Origin: Parabacteroides sp.
GTDB taxonomy: Bacteria > Bacteroidota > Bacteroidia > Bacteroidales > Tannerellaceae
Direction of reading: 5' to 3'
Assembly: GCA_017481945.1 (NCBI GenBank)
Contig: JAFUOJ010000034.1
Location: forward strand, 1-47,287
Length of the DNA stretch: 47,287 nucleotides
A model generated the notes under the pieces. It was not told the origin of the DNA. It saw only the letters and a list, made by a program, of their open reading frames with translations, and did no database searches. The position numbers and the translations under genes are program-made. Of the stretch, positions 26,085-34,875 are shown piece by piece (within the stretch, counting starts at the first letter, position 1; each line of letters opens with the position of its first letter).

Positions 26085-27479
26085 TCCTCACCATACATCG
26101 GCAAGAAGCCAGCTATCGTCCTATTCACGAACGTATAGACGATTTTAGCGAAGTTGAACAAACTTTAAATAGCAGTGATCGCCGTACCCAAGCCTCTCGC
26201 GGCATGGATTGCGGTGTACCTTTCTGCCATTGGGCTTGTCCACTGGGTAATAAGCAACCAGAATGGCAAGACAAGTTATACAAAGGGAAATGGCGTGAAG
26301 CTTTTCAAATTTTGGACAGGACTTGTGACTTTCCGGAATTTACGGGTCGTATCTGTCCTGCGCTTTGTGAAAAAAGTTGTGTATTAAAACTAAGTTGTGA
26401 TGAACCGGTAACGATTCGTGAAAACGAGGCTGCCATTGTTGAAGCGGCTTTCCGCGAAGGATATATCCAACCGGTCCAACCTGTACGTAATGGCAAACGT
26501 GTTGCAGTCATCGGTAGCGGTCCTGCCGGATTAACCGTCGCAAACCAACTGAATCGAAAAGGATATGAAGTTACAGTATTTGAGAAATATGAACTCCCGG
26601 GAGGTTTATTACGTTTCGGTATTCCTAATTTCAAATTAGGGAAGAATATCATCGACCGCCGTATTCGCTTGATGAAGCAAGATGGTATTTGCTTTAAAGT
26701 CAACACATTGGTCGGCAGTGATATTTCAGCAAAAGAAATTACATCTACATTTGACGCTGTATGTATTGCTATCGGTTCCGAAGTTCCTCGAGATTTACCT
26801 ATTGAAGGCAGAAATTTAAAAGGTGTTCATTTTGCCCTCGAACTATTATCTCAACAGAATCGTTTATTGGAAGGTATCAGTATTCCAGCTAAGAACATTA
26901 TTAGTTGTAAAGGGGAAAAAGTATTAGTTATCGGAGGCGGTGATACCGGTAGTGATTGTGTAAGGACAGCCAACCGACAAGGTGCAGCCAGCGTAACACA
27001 AATTGAAATCATGCCGAAACCGCCTATTGGGAACAACCCAGCAACACCCTGGCCAATGTATCCGCAAGTTCTTAAGACAAACAGTAGCCATGAAGAAGGA
27101 TGTATTCGCCGATAGGATCTCGCTTCAGTACGGTTCATTGGGGATAAAAACCTATTGAAAGGTGTTGAAGTAGAAGAAGTCGAATGGTTACCGACTAAAG
27201 GAAACGGACGTCCCGAAATGCGAAAGACCGGACGGACAGAGCTCATTGAAGCTGATCTTGTCTTCTTAGCTATGGGATTCGTTCACCCGGAACAAGAAGG
27301 GCAAATAAAAGAACTTTCTTTAGCAGTCACTGAACGTAAAAATATAGCCGTAGATCCGGCTACAAACCGAATAGCATCAACTAACATTTTTGCCCGCGGC
27401 GATTCCATAACCGGTGCCAGTCTAGTTGTACGTGCAATGACATCAGGTCGTAAAACTGCAACTGTTATAGATAAAAACA
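26081..27479 (+). pseudogene. gltD: Glutamate synthase small subunit, disrupted
   Basis: The reading frame starts inside GltD at AFLTIHRQEASYRPIHERI, lacking the start codon and first few residues. It continues through the Cys-rich Fe-S region (CGVPFCHWACPLGN, GRICPALCEKSCVL), the first nucleotide-binding loop (VAVIGSGPAGLTVANQL) and the second (VLVIGGGDTGSDC). A TAG at 27113-27115 stands where family members have a tryptophan (RRW), a one-base change. The same frame then resumes to GASLVVRAMTSGRKTA. The end runs straight into asnB sequence near 27480. The damage at both ends plus the nonsense codon make it a clear pseudogene. Confidence 0.93.
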
Positions 27480-28647
27480 GCAATTTTAGCACATGAACGC
27501 CTTTCGATTGTAGACCCAGCGTCTAGCGGACAACCGTTGAAAAGTAAAGATGGGAAACTTATATTGACTGTCAATGGAGAAATTTATAACCATCGTGAAC
27601 CACGTGAACAACTGAAAAACGATTACGAATTTCAGACAGGAAGTGACTGCGAAGTCATCTTAGCACTTTATCGAAAATATGGAGTAAATTGCGTAGATAA
27701 ATTAAACGGAATATTTGGCTTCGCTCTCTACGACGAGGAAAAGGATCGCTATTTGATTGCTCGCGATCCCATTGGGGTAATTCCTTTGTACATTGGATAT
27801 GATGATGAAGGACATCTTTTAGTTTCTTCCGAACTCAAAGGATTAGAAGGTTTCGCTACAAAATATGACCAATTCCCACCGGGACATTATTTCTATAGCC
27901 AGGACAAAGATTTTACCCGCTGGTACATCCGTGACTGGATGAAATATGACAACGTAAAAAATAACCCTGCGAGCGTAAAAGAACTACATGACGCACTCGA
28001 AGCAGCGGTACAACGTCAGTTAATGAGTGATGTTCCATACGGGGTTCTCCTTTCCGGCGGTTTGGATTCCTCCATTACTTCGGCAATAGCCAAAAAGTTT
28101 GCGGCCAAACGAATAGAGACCAACGGAAAAGCAGACGCTTGGTGGCCACAACTTCACTCCTTTGCAGTTGGTCTAAAAGGAGCCCCAGATTTAGTAGCAG
28201 CAAAGAATGTAGCAGACTACATCGGAACGATTCATCATGAGATCAACTATACGATCGAAGAAGGTCTTGACGCAATCCGAGATGTCATTTATTATATAGA
28301 GACATACGATATAACAACTGTACGTGCCTCAACCCCAATGTACCTATTAGCTCGCGTTATTAAATCTATGGGAATTAAGATGGTTTTAAGTGGAGAAGGA
28401 GCTGATGAAGTTTTTGGAGGTTACCTCTATTTCCATAAAGCACCAGACGCACAGGAATTCCACGAAGAGACTGTTCGTAAATTATCCAAACTCTATATGT
28501 ATGAAAGAACAATTCTCTGACGGCGTTGGATACAGCTGGATAGACACACTAAAAAGAGTAACAGCTGAAGCGGTCAGCGATGAAGAAATGGCAAATGATC
28601 CCAGCGGCCGTACAGTAAAAGGAATACACGAACAAGCATATAAATAA
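27480..28647 (+). pseudogene. asnB: Asparagine synthetase B, truncated and deleted
   Basis: Homology begins at ILAHERLSIVDPASSGQPL, about 45 residues into AsnB, so the start codon and the catalytic N-terminal Cys are gone. The rest of the glutaminase domain and the synthetase domain are readable (PPi loop LLSGGLDSS, ATP site MVLSGEGADEVFGGY). Near 28495-28505 a deletion of roughly 80 codons shifts the frame, giving a TGA at 28518. The sequence resumes as KEQFSDGVGYSWIDTL. A further in-frame deletion near 28595 joins EEMAN to DPSGRTVKGIHE. It ends at TAA 28645-28647. Confidence 0.93.
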
Positions 28648-28666
28648 AAGGAGAAATAAGCTGTTC

Positions 28667-28735
28667 AAAGAGATAAAAACTATTTAGATTGTAATTGATA
28701 GTATAACTTTCTAAATAATTTTTATCTCTTTTTCA
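28667..28735. terminator. Long bidirectional hairpin between asnB remnant and the FAD oxidoreductase gene
   Basis: AAGAGATAAAAACTATTTAG near 28668-28688 pairs with CTAAATAATTTTTATCTCTT near 28711-28730 with few mismatches, flanked by A and T runs. It suits both convergent transcripts. Confidence 0.65.
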
Positions 28736-28766
28736 TTACGAAAAGAATACAAAGTCCCATATAAGG

Positions 28767-30359
28767 TTATACCACCGCTAATAACTGACCTACTCCCTCT
28801 GCACAACGTTCACCATCTATGGCTGCAGAAACAATACCTCCTGCATAACCAGCACCTTCTCCACAAGGGAAGAGTCCTTTTAATGTAACATGCTGAAAAT
28901 TTTCTTTATCACGTAAAATACGGATTGGAGCAGAAGTCCGCGTCTCCATTGCAATCATTAAAGCCTCATTGGTCAAGAAGCCCTTAGACACTTTACCGAA
29001 ATGTAAAAAGGCATCTCTCAAACGAGAAGAAATAAACTCCGGCAACCAAAGACTTAATAATGACGGTATCAATCCTGGGGTATAAGAAGATTCCGGTAAA
29101 TCAAAAGAATGCTTGCTATGAATAAAATCACACATACGTTGTGCCGGAGCTGTTTGTCGCATAGCCCCGTTCATCCAACAATCCTCTTCCACCAGTTCTT
29201 GAAAATTCATTAAAGCCAAAGGAGAATCTGGTGCCACTTTATTCCATCCTTGTACTCGACTCATCAATTCAGGATAATCTTCTGGACGTATTTCAACAAC
29301 CATGCCCGAATTAGCCCAACGGGAACCTCTATTAGAAGGAGACATTCCATTAACAACTAATTGACGAGGTCCACTTGCAGCAGGGACAACAAAACCACCT
29401 GGACACATGCAGAAAGAATACACCCCACGTCCTCTTACTTGCGTAACAAAACTATACTCGGCAGCCGGAAGATATTTTCCCCTACCCTCTCTCCGATGAT
29501 ACTGTATCTGATCAATCAATTGTTGCGGATGTTCTAACCGAACCCCGACTGCTATGCCTTTAGCTTCAATAGGTATATCTTGATCGTAGAGATAACGATA
29601 CACATCACGAGCCGAATGTCCCGTAGCTAAAATCACAGGTCCAAAGAATGACTCTCCGGTATTTGTTTCAATACCAATCACCTCGTCTTTGCGAATAATC
29701 AAAGCATCCATACGGGTTTCAAAATGAACTTCTCCGCCACAACTAATTATCTGTTTACGAATATTTTCTATCACACGAGGTAATTTATCCGTACCGATAT
29801 GCGGATGAGCGTCCGACAGAATAGAGGTACTTGCCCCAAATTGACAAAATACATTTAATATCTTATCTACAGAACCACGCTTCTTACTCCGGGTATAAAG
29901 CTTTCCATCTGAGTATGCTCCTGCTCCTCCTTCTCCAAAACTATAGTTAGATTCACTATTCACTTTTTGTTCTCGACTAATCAGAGCAATGTCCTTTTTA
30001 CGATCACGCACATTTTTTCCTCGTTCGACTACAATAGGACGTAATCCTAACTCAATCAGACGCAAAGCAGCAAATAAGCCACCCGGACCAGCCCCAACCA
30101 CTACCACTGACTTTCCACTTGATACATCCTTATATTCTATTGATTGAAACTCTGGCTCAGTAGGTTCCTCATCAATAAAAACACGTAGCTTTACATTTAT
30201 ATAAATAGTACGTTGGCGTGCGTCAATAGAACGTTTCAATACCCGGACTGCCCAGACATGGGAAATCTCAAAACCTGTTTCGCGAGAAACAACAACTTTC
30301 AAAGCCTGTTCATTTACGGCTTCCTGAGGTAATATGCGAAGTTGTAATTCTTGTATCAT
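28767..30359 (-). CDS. FAD-dependent oxidoreductase (COG2509-type dehydrogenase)
   Basis: The 530-residue protein has an N-terminal extension of about 80 residues and then the FAD-binding loop VVVVGAGPGGLFAALRLIE with the second-strand acid in VVERG. Later come SFGEGGAGAYSDGKLYTR, an internal GHSARDVYRYLY block, PCGEGAGYAGGIVSAAIDG near the end, and CMCPGGFVVPA. This pattern is that of the uncharacterised FAD dehydrogenases of COG2509. Substrate unknown; it is cytosolic. It is the last gene after radA, 35 bases downstream on the same strand. Confidence 0.88.
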   Translation of the reverse strand: MIQELQLRILPQEAVNEQALKVVVSRETGFEISHVWAVRVLKRSIDARQRTIYINVKLRVFIDEEPTEPEFQSIEYKDVSSGKSVVVVGAGPGGLFAALRLIELGLRPIVVERGKNVRDRKKDIALISREQKVNSESNYSFGEGGAGAYSDGKLYTRSKKRGSVDKILNVFCQFGASTSILSDAHPHIGTDKLPRVIENIRKQIISCGGEVHFETRMDALIIRKDEVIGIETNTGESFFGPVILATGHSARDVYRYLYDQDIPIEAKGIAVGVRLEHPQQLIDQIQYHRREGRGKYLPAAEYSFVTQVRGRGVYSFCMCPGGFVVPAASGPRQLVVNGMSPSNRGSRWANSGMVVEIRPEDYPELMSRVQGWNKVAPDSPLALMNFQELVEEDCWMNGAMRQTAPAQRMCDFIHSKHSFDLPESSYTPGLIPSLLSLWLPEFISSRLRDAFLHFGKVSKGFLTNEALMIAMETRTSAPIRILRDKENFQHVTLKGLFPCGEGAGYAGGIVSAAIDGERCAEGVGQLLAVV

Positions 30360-30394
30360 ACGATTTCTTTTTTCTTAAAACGGGGAAAGATTCT

Positions 30395-31765
30395 TTATCC
30401 AAACAATTGCCGGAAAGCATCTTCTACTTTTCGTACTTGAATAATCTGTATCTTACATTTGGTCGAATCAAAGCCCTTTAAATTATTATACGGAATAATT
30501 ATACGAGTGAATCCTAACTTCTCTGCTTCTAATATCCGCTGTTCGATTCGATTCACCGGGCGAATTTCACCGGAAAGCCCCACTTCGCCACACATACAAA
30601 TACCCGGTTCTATAGTAATATCTAAACTAGAAGAAAGCACAGCACTAATTACAGCTAAATCGATAGCCGGGTCATTCACTCTTAACCCACCAGCAATATT
30701 CAAGAAAACATCCTTTTGTATCAGCTTAAAACCTGCGCGTTTCTCTAATACAGCAAGCAGCATATTCATTCTTCGCAAATCAAATCCTGTTGCGCTGCGT
30801 TGCGGTGTCCCATAAACAGCAGAGCTAACCAAAGCTTGTGTCTCTATTAAAAAAGGACGAATCCCCTCTATAGCAGCAGCTATTGCGACTCCACTCAATC
30901 CCTCATGGTTCTGCGTCAATAATAATTCCGAAGGGTTACTGACTTCTCGAAGCCCGCTTTGTCGCATTTCATAGATTCCTAATTCAGCAGTACTTCCAAA
31001 ACGATTCTTTATCCCCCGCAATATACGATACATATAATGTTGGTCACCTTCAAACTGCAAAACTGTATCAACAATATGTTCCAAAACCTTTGGTCCAGCA
31101 ATACTTCCCTCCTTATTAATATGCCCAATCAAAAGAACAGGAGTCCCACTCTCTTTGGCATATTTTAAAATAGCAGCACTGCATTCACGTACTTGAGTTA
31201 CACTTCCCGGAGAAGATTCTACCAACTCTGTATAAATAGTCTGAATGGAATCTATAATCAACACATCAGGTTGTACATTTTTTGCCTGTACAAATATCTG
31301 TTCCAAATTTGTTTCACATAATATATAACAGTTAGGATTTTCATGAGCGATACGGTCTGCACGAAGTTTCAACTGCCGGCTACTTTCTTCTCCTGATACA
31401 TACAATGTTTTCAGTCCTCTTAATCCTAATACCGTTTGTAAAACAAGTGTTGACTTTCCAATCCCCGGCTCTCCACCTATCAAAACCAAAGAACCTTTCA
31501 CCAAACCGCCCCCTAAAACCCGATTAAACTCTTGGTCCCCCAAGTCAAGACGCGACTCCTCCTCTGAAGCTATTTCATAAATTAAAACCGGCCGTGCCTT
31601 GTTCCCATCAGTCAAACCATAAACCGGTCGTTTTCCGACAGTCTCTTTTGCAACTATTTCTTCTACATAAGTATTCCATTCTCCGCAAGAAGGACATTTA
31701 CCTATCCATTTTGGAGAATCTGCTCCACAGTTAGAACAGACATATACTGTTTTCGTCTTTGCCAT
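30395..31765 (-). CDS. radA: DNA repair protein RadA (Sms)
   Basis: The 456-residue protein has all RadA parts: an N-terminal zinc finger (Cys10, Cys13, Cys24, Cys27), a RecA-like ATPase with Walker A GGEPGIGKST (97-106) and Walker B VLIIDSIQT, the RadA-specific KNRFG motif (253-257), and a C-terminal Lon-protease-like domain without active-site function. RadA is a DnaB-like helicase that extends branches during homologous recombination. It starts 11 bases after the unknown gene with the clamp-like motif, and is followed by the FAD oxidoreductase. Confidence 0.97.
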   Translation of the reverse strand: MAKTKTVYVCSNCGADSPKWIGKCPSCGEWNTYVEEIVAKETVGKRPVYGLTDGNKARPVLIYEIASEEESRLDLGDQEFNRVLGGGLVKGSLVLIGGEPGIGKSTLVLQTVLGLRGLKTLYVSGEESSRQLKLRADRIAHENPNCYILCETNLEQIFVQAKNVQPDVLIIDSIQTIYTELVESSPGSVTQVRECSAAILKYAKESGTPVLLIGHINKEGSIAGPKVLEHIVDTVLQFEGDQHYMYRILRGIKNRFGSTAELGIYEMRQSGLREVSNPSELLLTQNHEGLSGVAIAAAIEGIRPFLIETQALVSSAVYGTPQRSATGFDLRRMNMLLAVLEKRAGFKLIQKDVFLNIAGGLRVNDPAIDLAVISAVLSSSLDITIEPGICMCGEVGLSGEIRPVNRIEQRILEAEKLGFTRIIIPYNNLKGFDSTKCKIQIIQVRKVEDAFRQLFG

Positions 31766-31776
31766 AGTATCTTCTT

Positions 31777-32733
31777 TTATCCGAAAAGGTCAAGAGTCAA
31801 CTGTTTCTTCTCTGCTTCCAATTTCCGTAGATGGCGTTTACCTTGTGGCGTCAAAATCTCCATCTTATCAAAACGCGTACGTACTACTGTTTCCACTGTG
31901 TAACTTACATTGACAACTTTTCCCATCTCGTTCATCTTCCGTTGGATTAGCAGTACACAGTCAATGCACATACCACTCTTAAAAACAATCTTTTCGTCAA
32001 ACATTTCCTTCTTAAAGTCTTCGTCACACATGTAGAAGTCAATTGTTTCTCCACCTTTGTTGTAAATTCCTTTCCAACGATAGCGAGCGTCTTTCAACAC
32101 AGGAGAAATAATTTCAATCGTAGCCTTATTATCTTTTATAGCCGGTAGTTCATCCGAACGTAGAATATAATAATCGAACTGTTCACGTCTAACTTCTAAT
32201 GAACCAGATCGGCTACGGTTACTTTCATTTAACTCCCGTAAAGTCAACTTAGTAATCTTGGGATAGCCACGTACTGCTTCATAGAAATTTGATTTACTTT
32301 TACTAAAACGAGGTGACGCACTCAGCAAATGTATCAACTCACGTGAAAGTGTAAGTCCAGGTGTCTTCTTCTTCAAATTACTCCGAAGCAAAGCGACTTC
32401 TCGTTGCATTCTTTCTTCATCGGCAGTTGAACTTTCAACAACGGCTTGTCCACCAACCAATAATGACGGACGAACCCACAGTTGCATAAAAAGATTTAGG
32501 ACTATCGATATTAAACGACTATTCTCTCCTGCGACAGACCATATTTCTCGAAATCCTTCCTGTTGCTGAAAGGATTCACAATAGATAGTCATTTTTATAT
32601 CTAACATATCCGCTAAATTTCGAAGCAAAGAAAGCACTTCTTTCTCTGCCCGGTATTTAATCATTGCGTCTATATAATTAGATCGGTCATTGAAATAGTA
32701 ACGCAACTCCAATTTATTTGCAAACTTTATCAT
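31777..32733 (-). CDS. Conserved-looking protein of unknown function with a clamp-binding-like C-terminus
   Basis: I do not recognise this 318-residue protein. It is soluble, rich in Lys, Arg and Glu, with no signal peptide. The N-terminal third looks alpha-helical (MIKYRAEKEVLSLLRNLADMLD). The middle has LTLSRELIHLLSASPRFSKSKSNFYEAVRGYPKITKL, and the later part alternates strands (ATIEIISPVLKDARYRWKGIYNKGGETIDFYM). The last residues read QLTLDLFG. QLTLDL matches the hexapeptide form QLxLxL used by bacterial proteins that bind the DNA polymerase sliding clamp, and it sits at the extreme C-terminus as such motifs often do. With radA 11 bases downstream, a role in DNA repair or replication is a reasonable inference, not shown. 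Confidence 0.75.
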   Translation of the reverse strand: MIKFANKLELRYYFNDRSNYIDAMIKYRAEKEVLSLLRNLADMLDIKMTIYCESFQQQEGFREIWSVAGENSRLISIVLNLFMQLWVRPSLLVGGQAVVESSTADEERMQREVALLRSNLKKKTPGLTLSRELIHLLSASPRFSKSKSNFYEAVRGYPKITKLTLRELNESNRSRSGSLEVRREQFDYYILRSDELPAIKDNKATIEIISPVLKDARYRWKGIYNKGGETIDFYMCDEDFKKEMFDEKIVFKSGMCIDCVLLIQRKMNEMGKVVNVSYTVETVVRTRFDKMEILTPQGKRHLRKLEAEKKQLTLDLFG

Positions 32734-32766
32734 GGGGACTTAGAGGTTGAAAGAATTCTTACTCGA

Positions 32767-33300
32767 TTATGTTGTCTTCGGCTTCCGGTCGAAGAATGGA
32801 TTTTTAGAAGAAGCACTGACAGGTATTGCCATTACACATTTACAATCCCCTAATATGCCCAAACGTTGTGCAGCCAATCCAGCACTGAACATTACGCGAG
32901 TATCCAAGCGTAAATCAGCAGCCATAGCACAAGCAGAGCCTACAGCAATTCCCAAATCTACGGAGTTCAATGCACAGGGTACAACTTCCGGTTTGTCTGC
33001 ACAAGTAGAAAATCCACAATGTCCGCAATTCAAGCCTTGCAGCTGTTGGCGTGTACCCAGTAATAAAATAGCTTCAGCCTGAAGAATATTATCAGCGTCA
33101 CGTAAAAAGAATTTAAGTCCCTTCTCCTCTGCTATAATTAACATTTCGTCTGAAAGACGCTTGATTTCCTCATCAGTTACCATTGCTAACTCAATAATAT
33201 CAACTCCTTTTCCTTTCGGTGCTGTTCGAGCAGCTGTCATCATTTGGCGCACAGCCTGTAACACGGATTCGTGTCGTATTTCTCTTTCGTTTTGTATCAT
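32767..33300 (-). CDS. DUF2148 ferredoxin-domain protein
   Basis: The 177-residue protein fits the DUF2148 family. It has an N-terminal helix with MMTAARTAPKGKGVD, a central Cys cluster GLNCGHCGFSTCADKP followed by VPCALNSVDLGIAVGSA, and a C-terminal GDCKCVMAIPVSASSKNPFFDR. The cysteines suggest an iron-sulfur cluster, and the family is thought to be redox-related without a defined reaction. It is the first gene of the radA operon, 33 bases before the next gene, with a consensus -7 element upstream. Confidence 0.85.
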   Translation of the reverse strand: MIQNEREIRHESVLQAVRQMMTAARTAPKGKGVDIIELAMVTDEEIKRLSDEMLIIAEEKGLKFFLRDADNILQAEAILLLGTRQQLQGLNCGHCGFSTCADKPEVVPCALNSVDLGIAVGSACAMAADLRLDTRVMFSAGLAAQRLGILGDCKCVMAIPVSASSKNPFFDRKPKTT

Positions 33301-33322
33301 TTTCCCTTTACTTTAATTAGAA

Positions 33323-33330
33323 CAAAGATA
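33323..33330 (-). promoter_or_regulatory. Promoter -7 element of the radA operon
   Basis: TATCTTTG on the minus strand, 22 bases before the DUF2148 ATG, fits TAnnTTTG. Confidence 0.5.
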
Positions 33331-33361
33331 ATATTTACTATCGAGTTTTCTGTCCATAAAA

Positions 33362-33408
33362 CAAAAATTCCATGCCTATTGAATAAAAAATTCATAGGCA
33401 TGGAATTC
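33362..33408 (-). terminator. Terminator of the efflux operon
   Basis: AATTCCATGCCTAT and its complement ATAGGCATGGAATT form a long stem around an A/T-rich loop. On the minus strand five T follow, about 30 bases past the outer-membrane factor stop. Confidence 0.75.
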
Positions 33409-33438
33409 AAATCGGATGACTATCGGTTAAGAGACGAG

Positions 33439-34875
33439 TCAGCACCCACCTCCTAAAGCCCGATAAAGGAGTATTTTCTTTCTATAAAGATCTATTACAA
33501 TATCTATACGCTCCAATTCACTCTCCAAATAACGTTCATCAGCAGAAAGGACTTCCAAAAAGCCAATATAATTCAGTTTAAAAAGTTCTGTAGCATTACT
33601 CACCGAACGACTATGTGCGACTGTTTCTATCTCCTTTAAGCGGACACGCTCTTGCTGACTTAAACCCGCAGTATATAAATTCAGGACTTCAGAATAAGCC
33701 GTTAAAGCCGTTTCATGATACTGATATAAAGCTATTTTCTGAGAAGCACGCGCCTCATTCCACAAAGCCTTGATCTGACCCTGTTTAAAGATAGGAGCCG
33801 TAATCCCAGCAGCCAGGTTATAAATCAAAGAAGCCGGGGCACTAAACCATTTTCCCAAATCAAAACTGTTAAAACCTCCCCCTGCTCCTAATATTAACGA
33901 TGGGTAAAAAGCTGCTTTCGCAGACATAACGTCTGCCTTTGAAGCAATCAGTTCCAACTCAGCAGCCCGTACATCCGGACGCAATGTCAGCATATTTGCC
34001 GGAATACCCTCAGACAACGGGAAAGGAACACTCTTCGCCTTATCAAAAGACATACGCCGTACATCAAATGGAAATACCCCTAACAAACAAGCGATCGCCC
34101 GTTCCTTTTCTTCTATCATCTGCTTATTTTCCAACAATTTACTTTCTAAAGCCAAAACACGGGTTTGAAATTGGTCTACAGCTAACTGTGTTTCAACCCC
34201 CTCTTTCTTCAATTGTCGGGTCAATTCGAACGAACGACGTGTACTAATAAGTGCTTTACGCATGACTTCACGCTGCTTATCTAAACCTATTAACTCGTAA
34301 TAATGAATAGCTAAATCTGAAATCAAAATAGAACGCGCAAAACGAGTCGCCTCAGCAGAAGCCATCCATCGAGCAGCAGCCGCCTGCTTTTGGCGAGTCA
34401 ATTTACCCCAAATATCCGCTTCCCACTGAAAGTTCAAAGTCAGAGAAAGATCTTTGTAAGGATCAGGAATATGCTTCTCTTTCGGTAAAGAAGGTACATT
34501 CGTCTCACTATTCCCTACTCCATCCATTGTATATTCACCGAAACGGTTCACAGACGCTCCTATATTTAAACCTAATTCAGGTAATAACAAACCTTTTGCT
34601 CTTTGCAAATTCGCACGGCTAACAGCCACACGCTCTATGCTTTGCTTAAAGGTGTGGTTGTTAACCAATGCGACATTGACATAACTTTGCAAAATACTGT
34701 CTTGAAAAAACTCTTTCCACTCCAGAGGTTTTACATACAGCGTATCATAGGTATAGCCTCCTGGCAGGTTGGCAATCTCTCCATTCGAAGAAAGCTGTGG
34801 AACCTTACAGCCAGAAAAACATATCACAATCCAAACAAAAATTGCACTACTTATATATTTAATACTCATATTCAT
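33439..34875 (-). CDS. RND efflux outer-membrane factor (TolC/OprM family lipoprotein)
   Basis: The 478-residue protein starts with a lipoprotein signal (IFVWIVICFSGC, lipobox FSGC) and carries two repeats of the outer-membrane efflux domain: AVSRANLQRAKGLLLPELGLN in the first and ELIASKADVMSAKAAFYPSLILGAGGG in the second. Also visible is NFQWEADIWGKLTRQKQAA, a typical NodT-branch segment. It forms the trimeric exit duct of the pump. The ATG overlaps the end of the pump gene by 17 bases, and a second ATG two codons later is possible. It is the last gene of the operon. Confidence 0.93.
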   Translation of the reverse strand: MNMSIKYISSAIFVWIVICFSGCKVPQLSSNGEIANLPGGYTYDTLYVKPLEWKEFFQDSILQSYVNVALVNNHTFKQSIERVAVSRANLQRAKGLLLPELGLNIGASVNRFGEYTMDGVGNSETNVPSLPKEKHIPDPYKDLSLTLNFQWEADIWGKLTRQKQAAAARWMASAEATRFARSILISDLAIHYYELIGLDKQREVMRKALISTRRSFELTRQLKKEGVETQLAVDQFQTRVLALESKLLENKQMIEEKERAIACLLGVFPFDVRRMSFDKAKSVPFPLSEGIPANMLTLRPDVRAAELELIASKADVMSAKAAFYPSLILGAGGGFNSFDLGKWFSAPASLIYNLAAGITAPIFKQGQIKALWNEARASQKIALYQYHETALTAYSEVLNLYTAGLSQQERVRLKEIETVAHSRSVSNATELFKLNYIGFLEVLSADERYLESELERIDIVIDLYRKKILLYRALGGGC

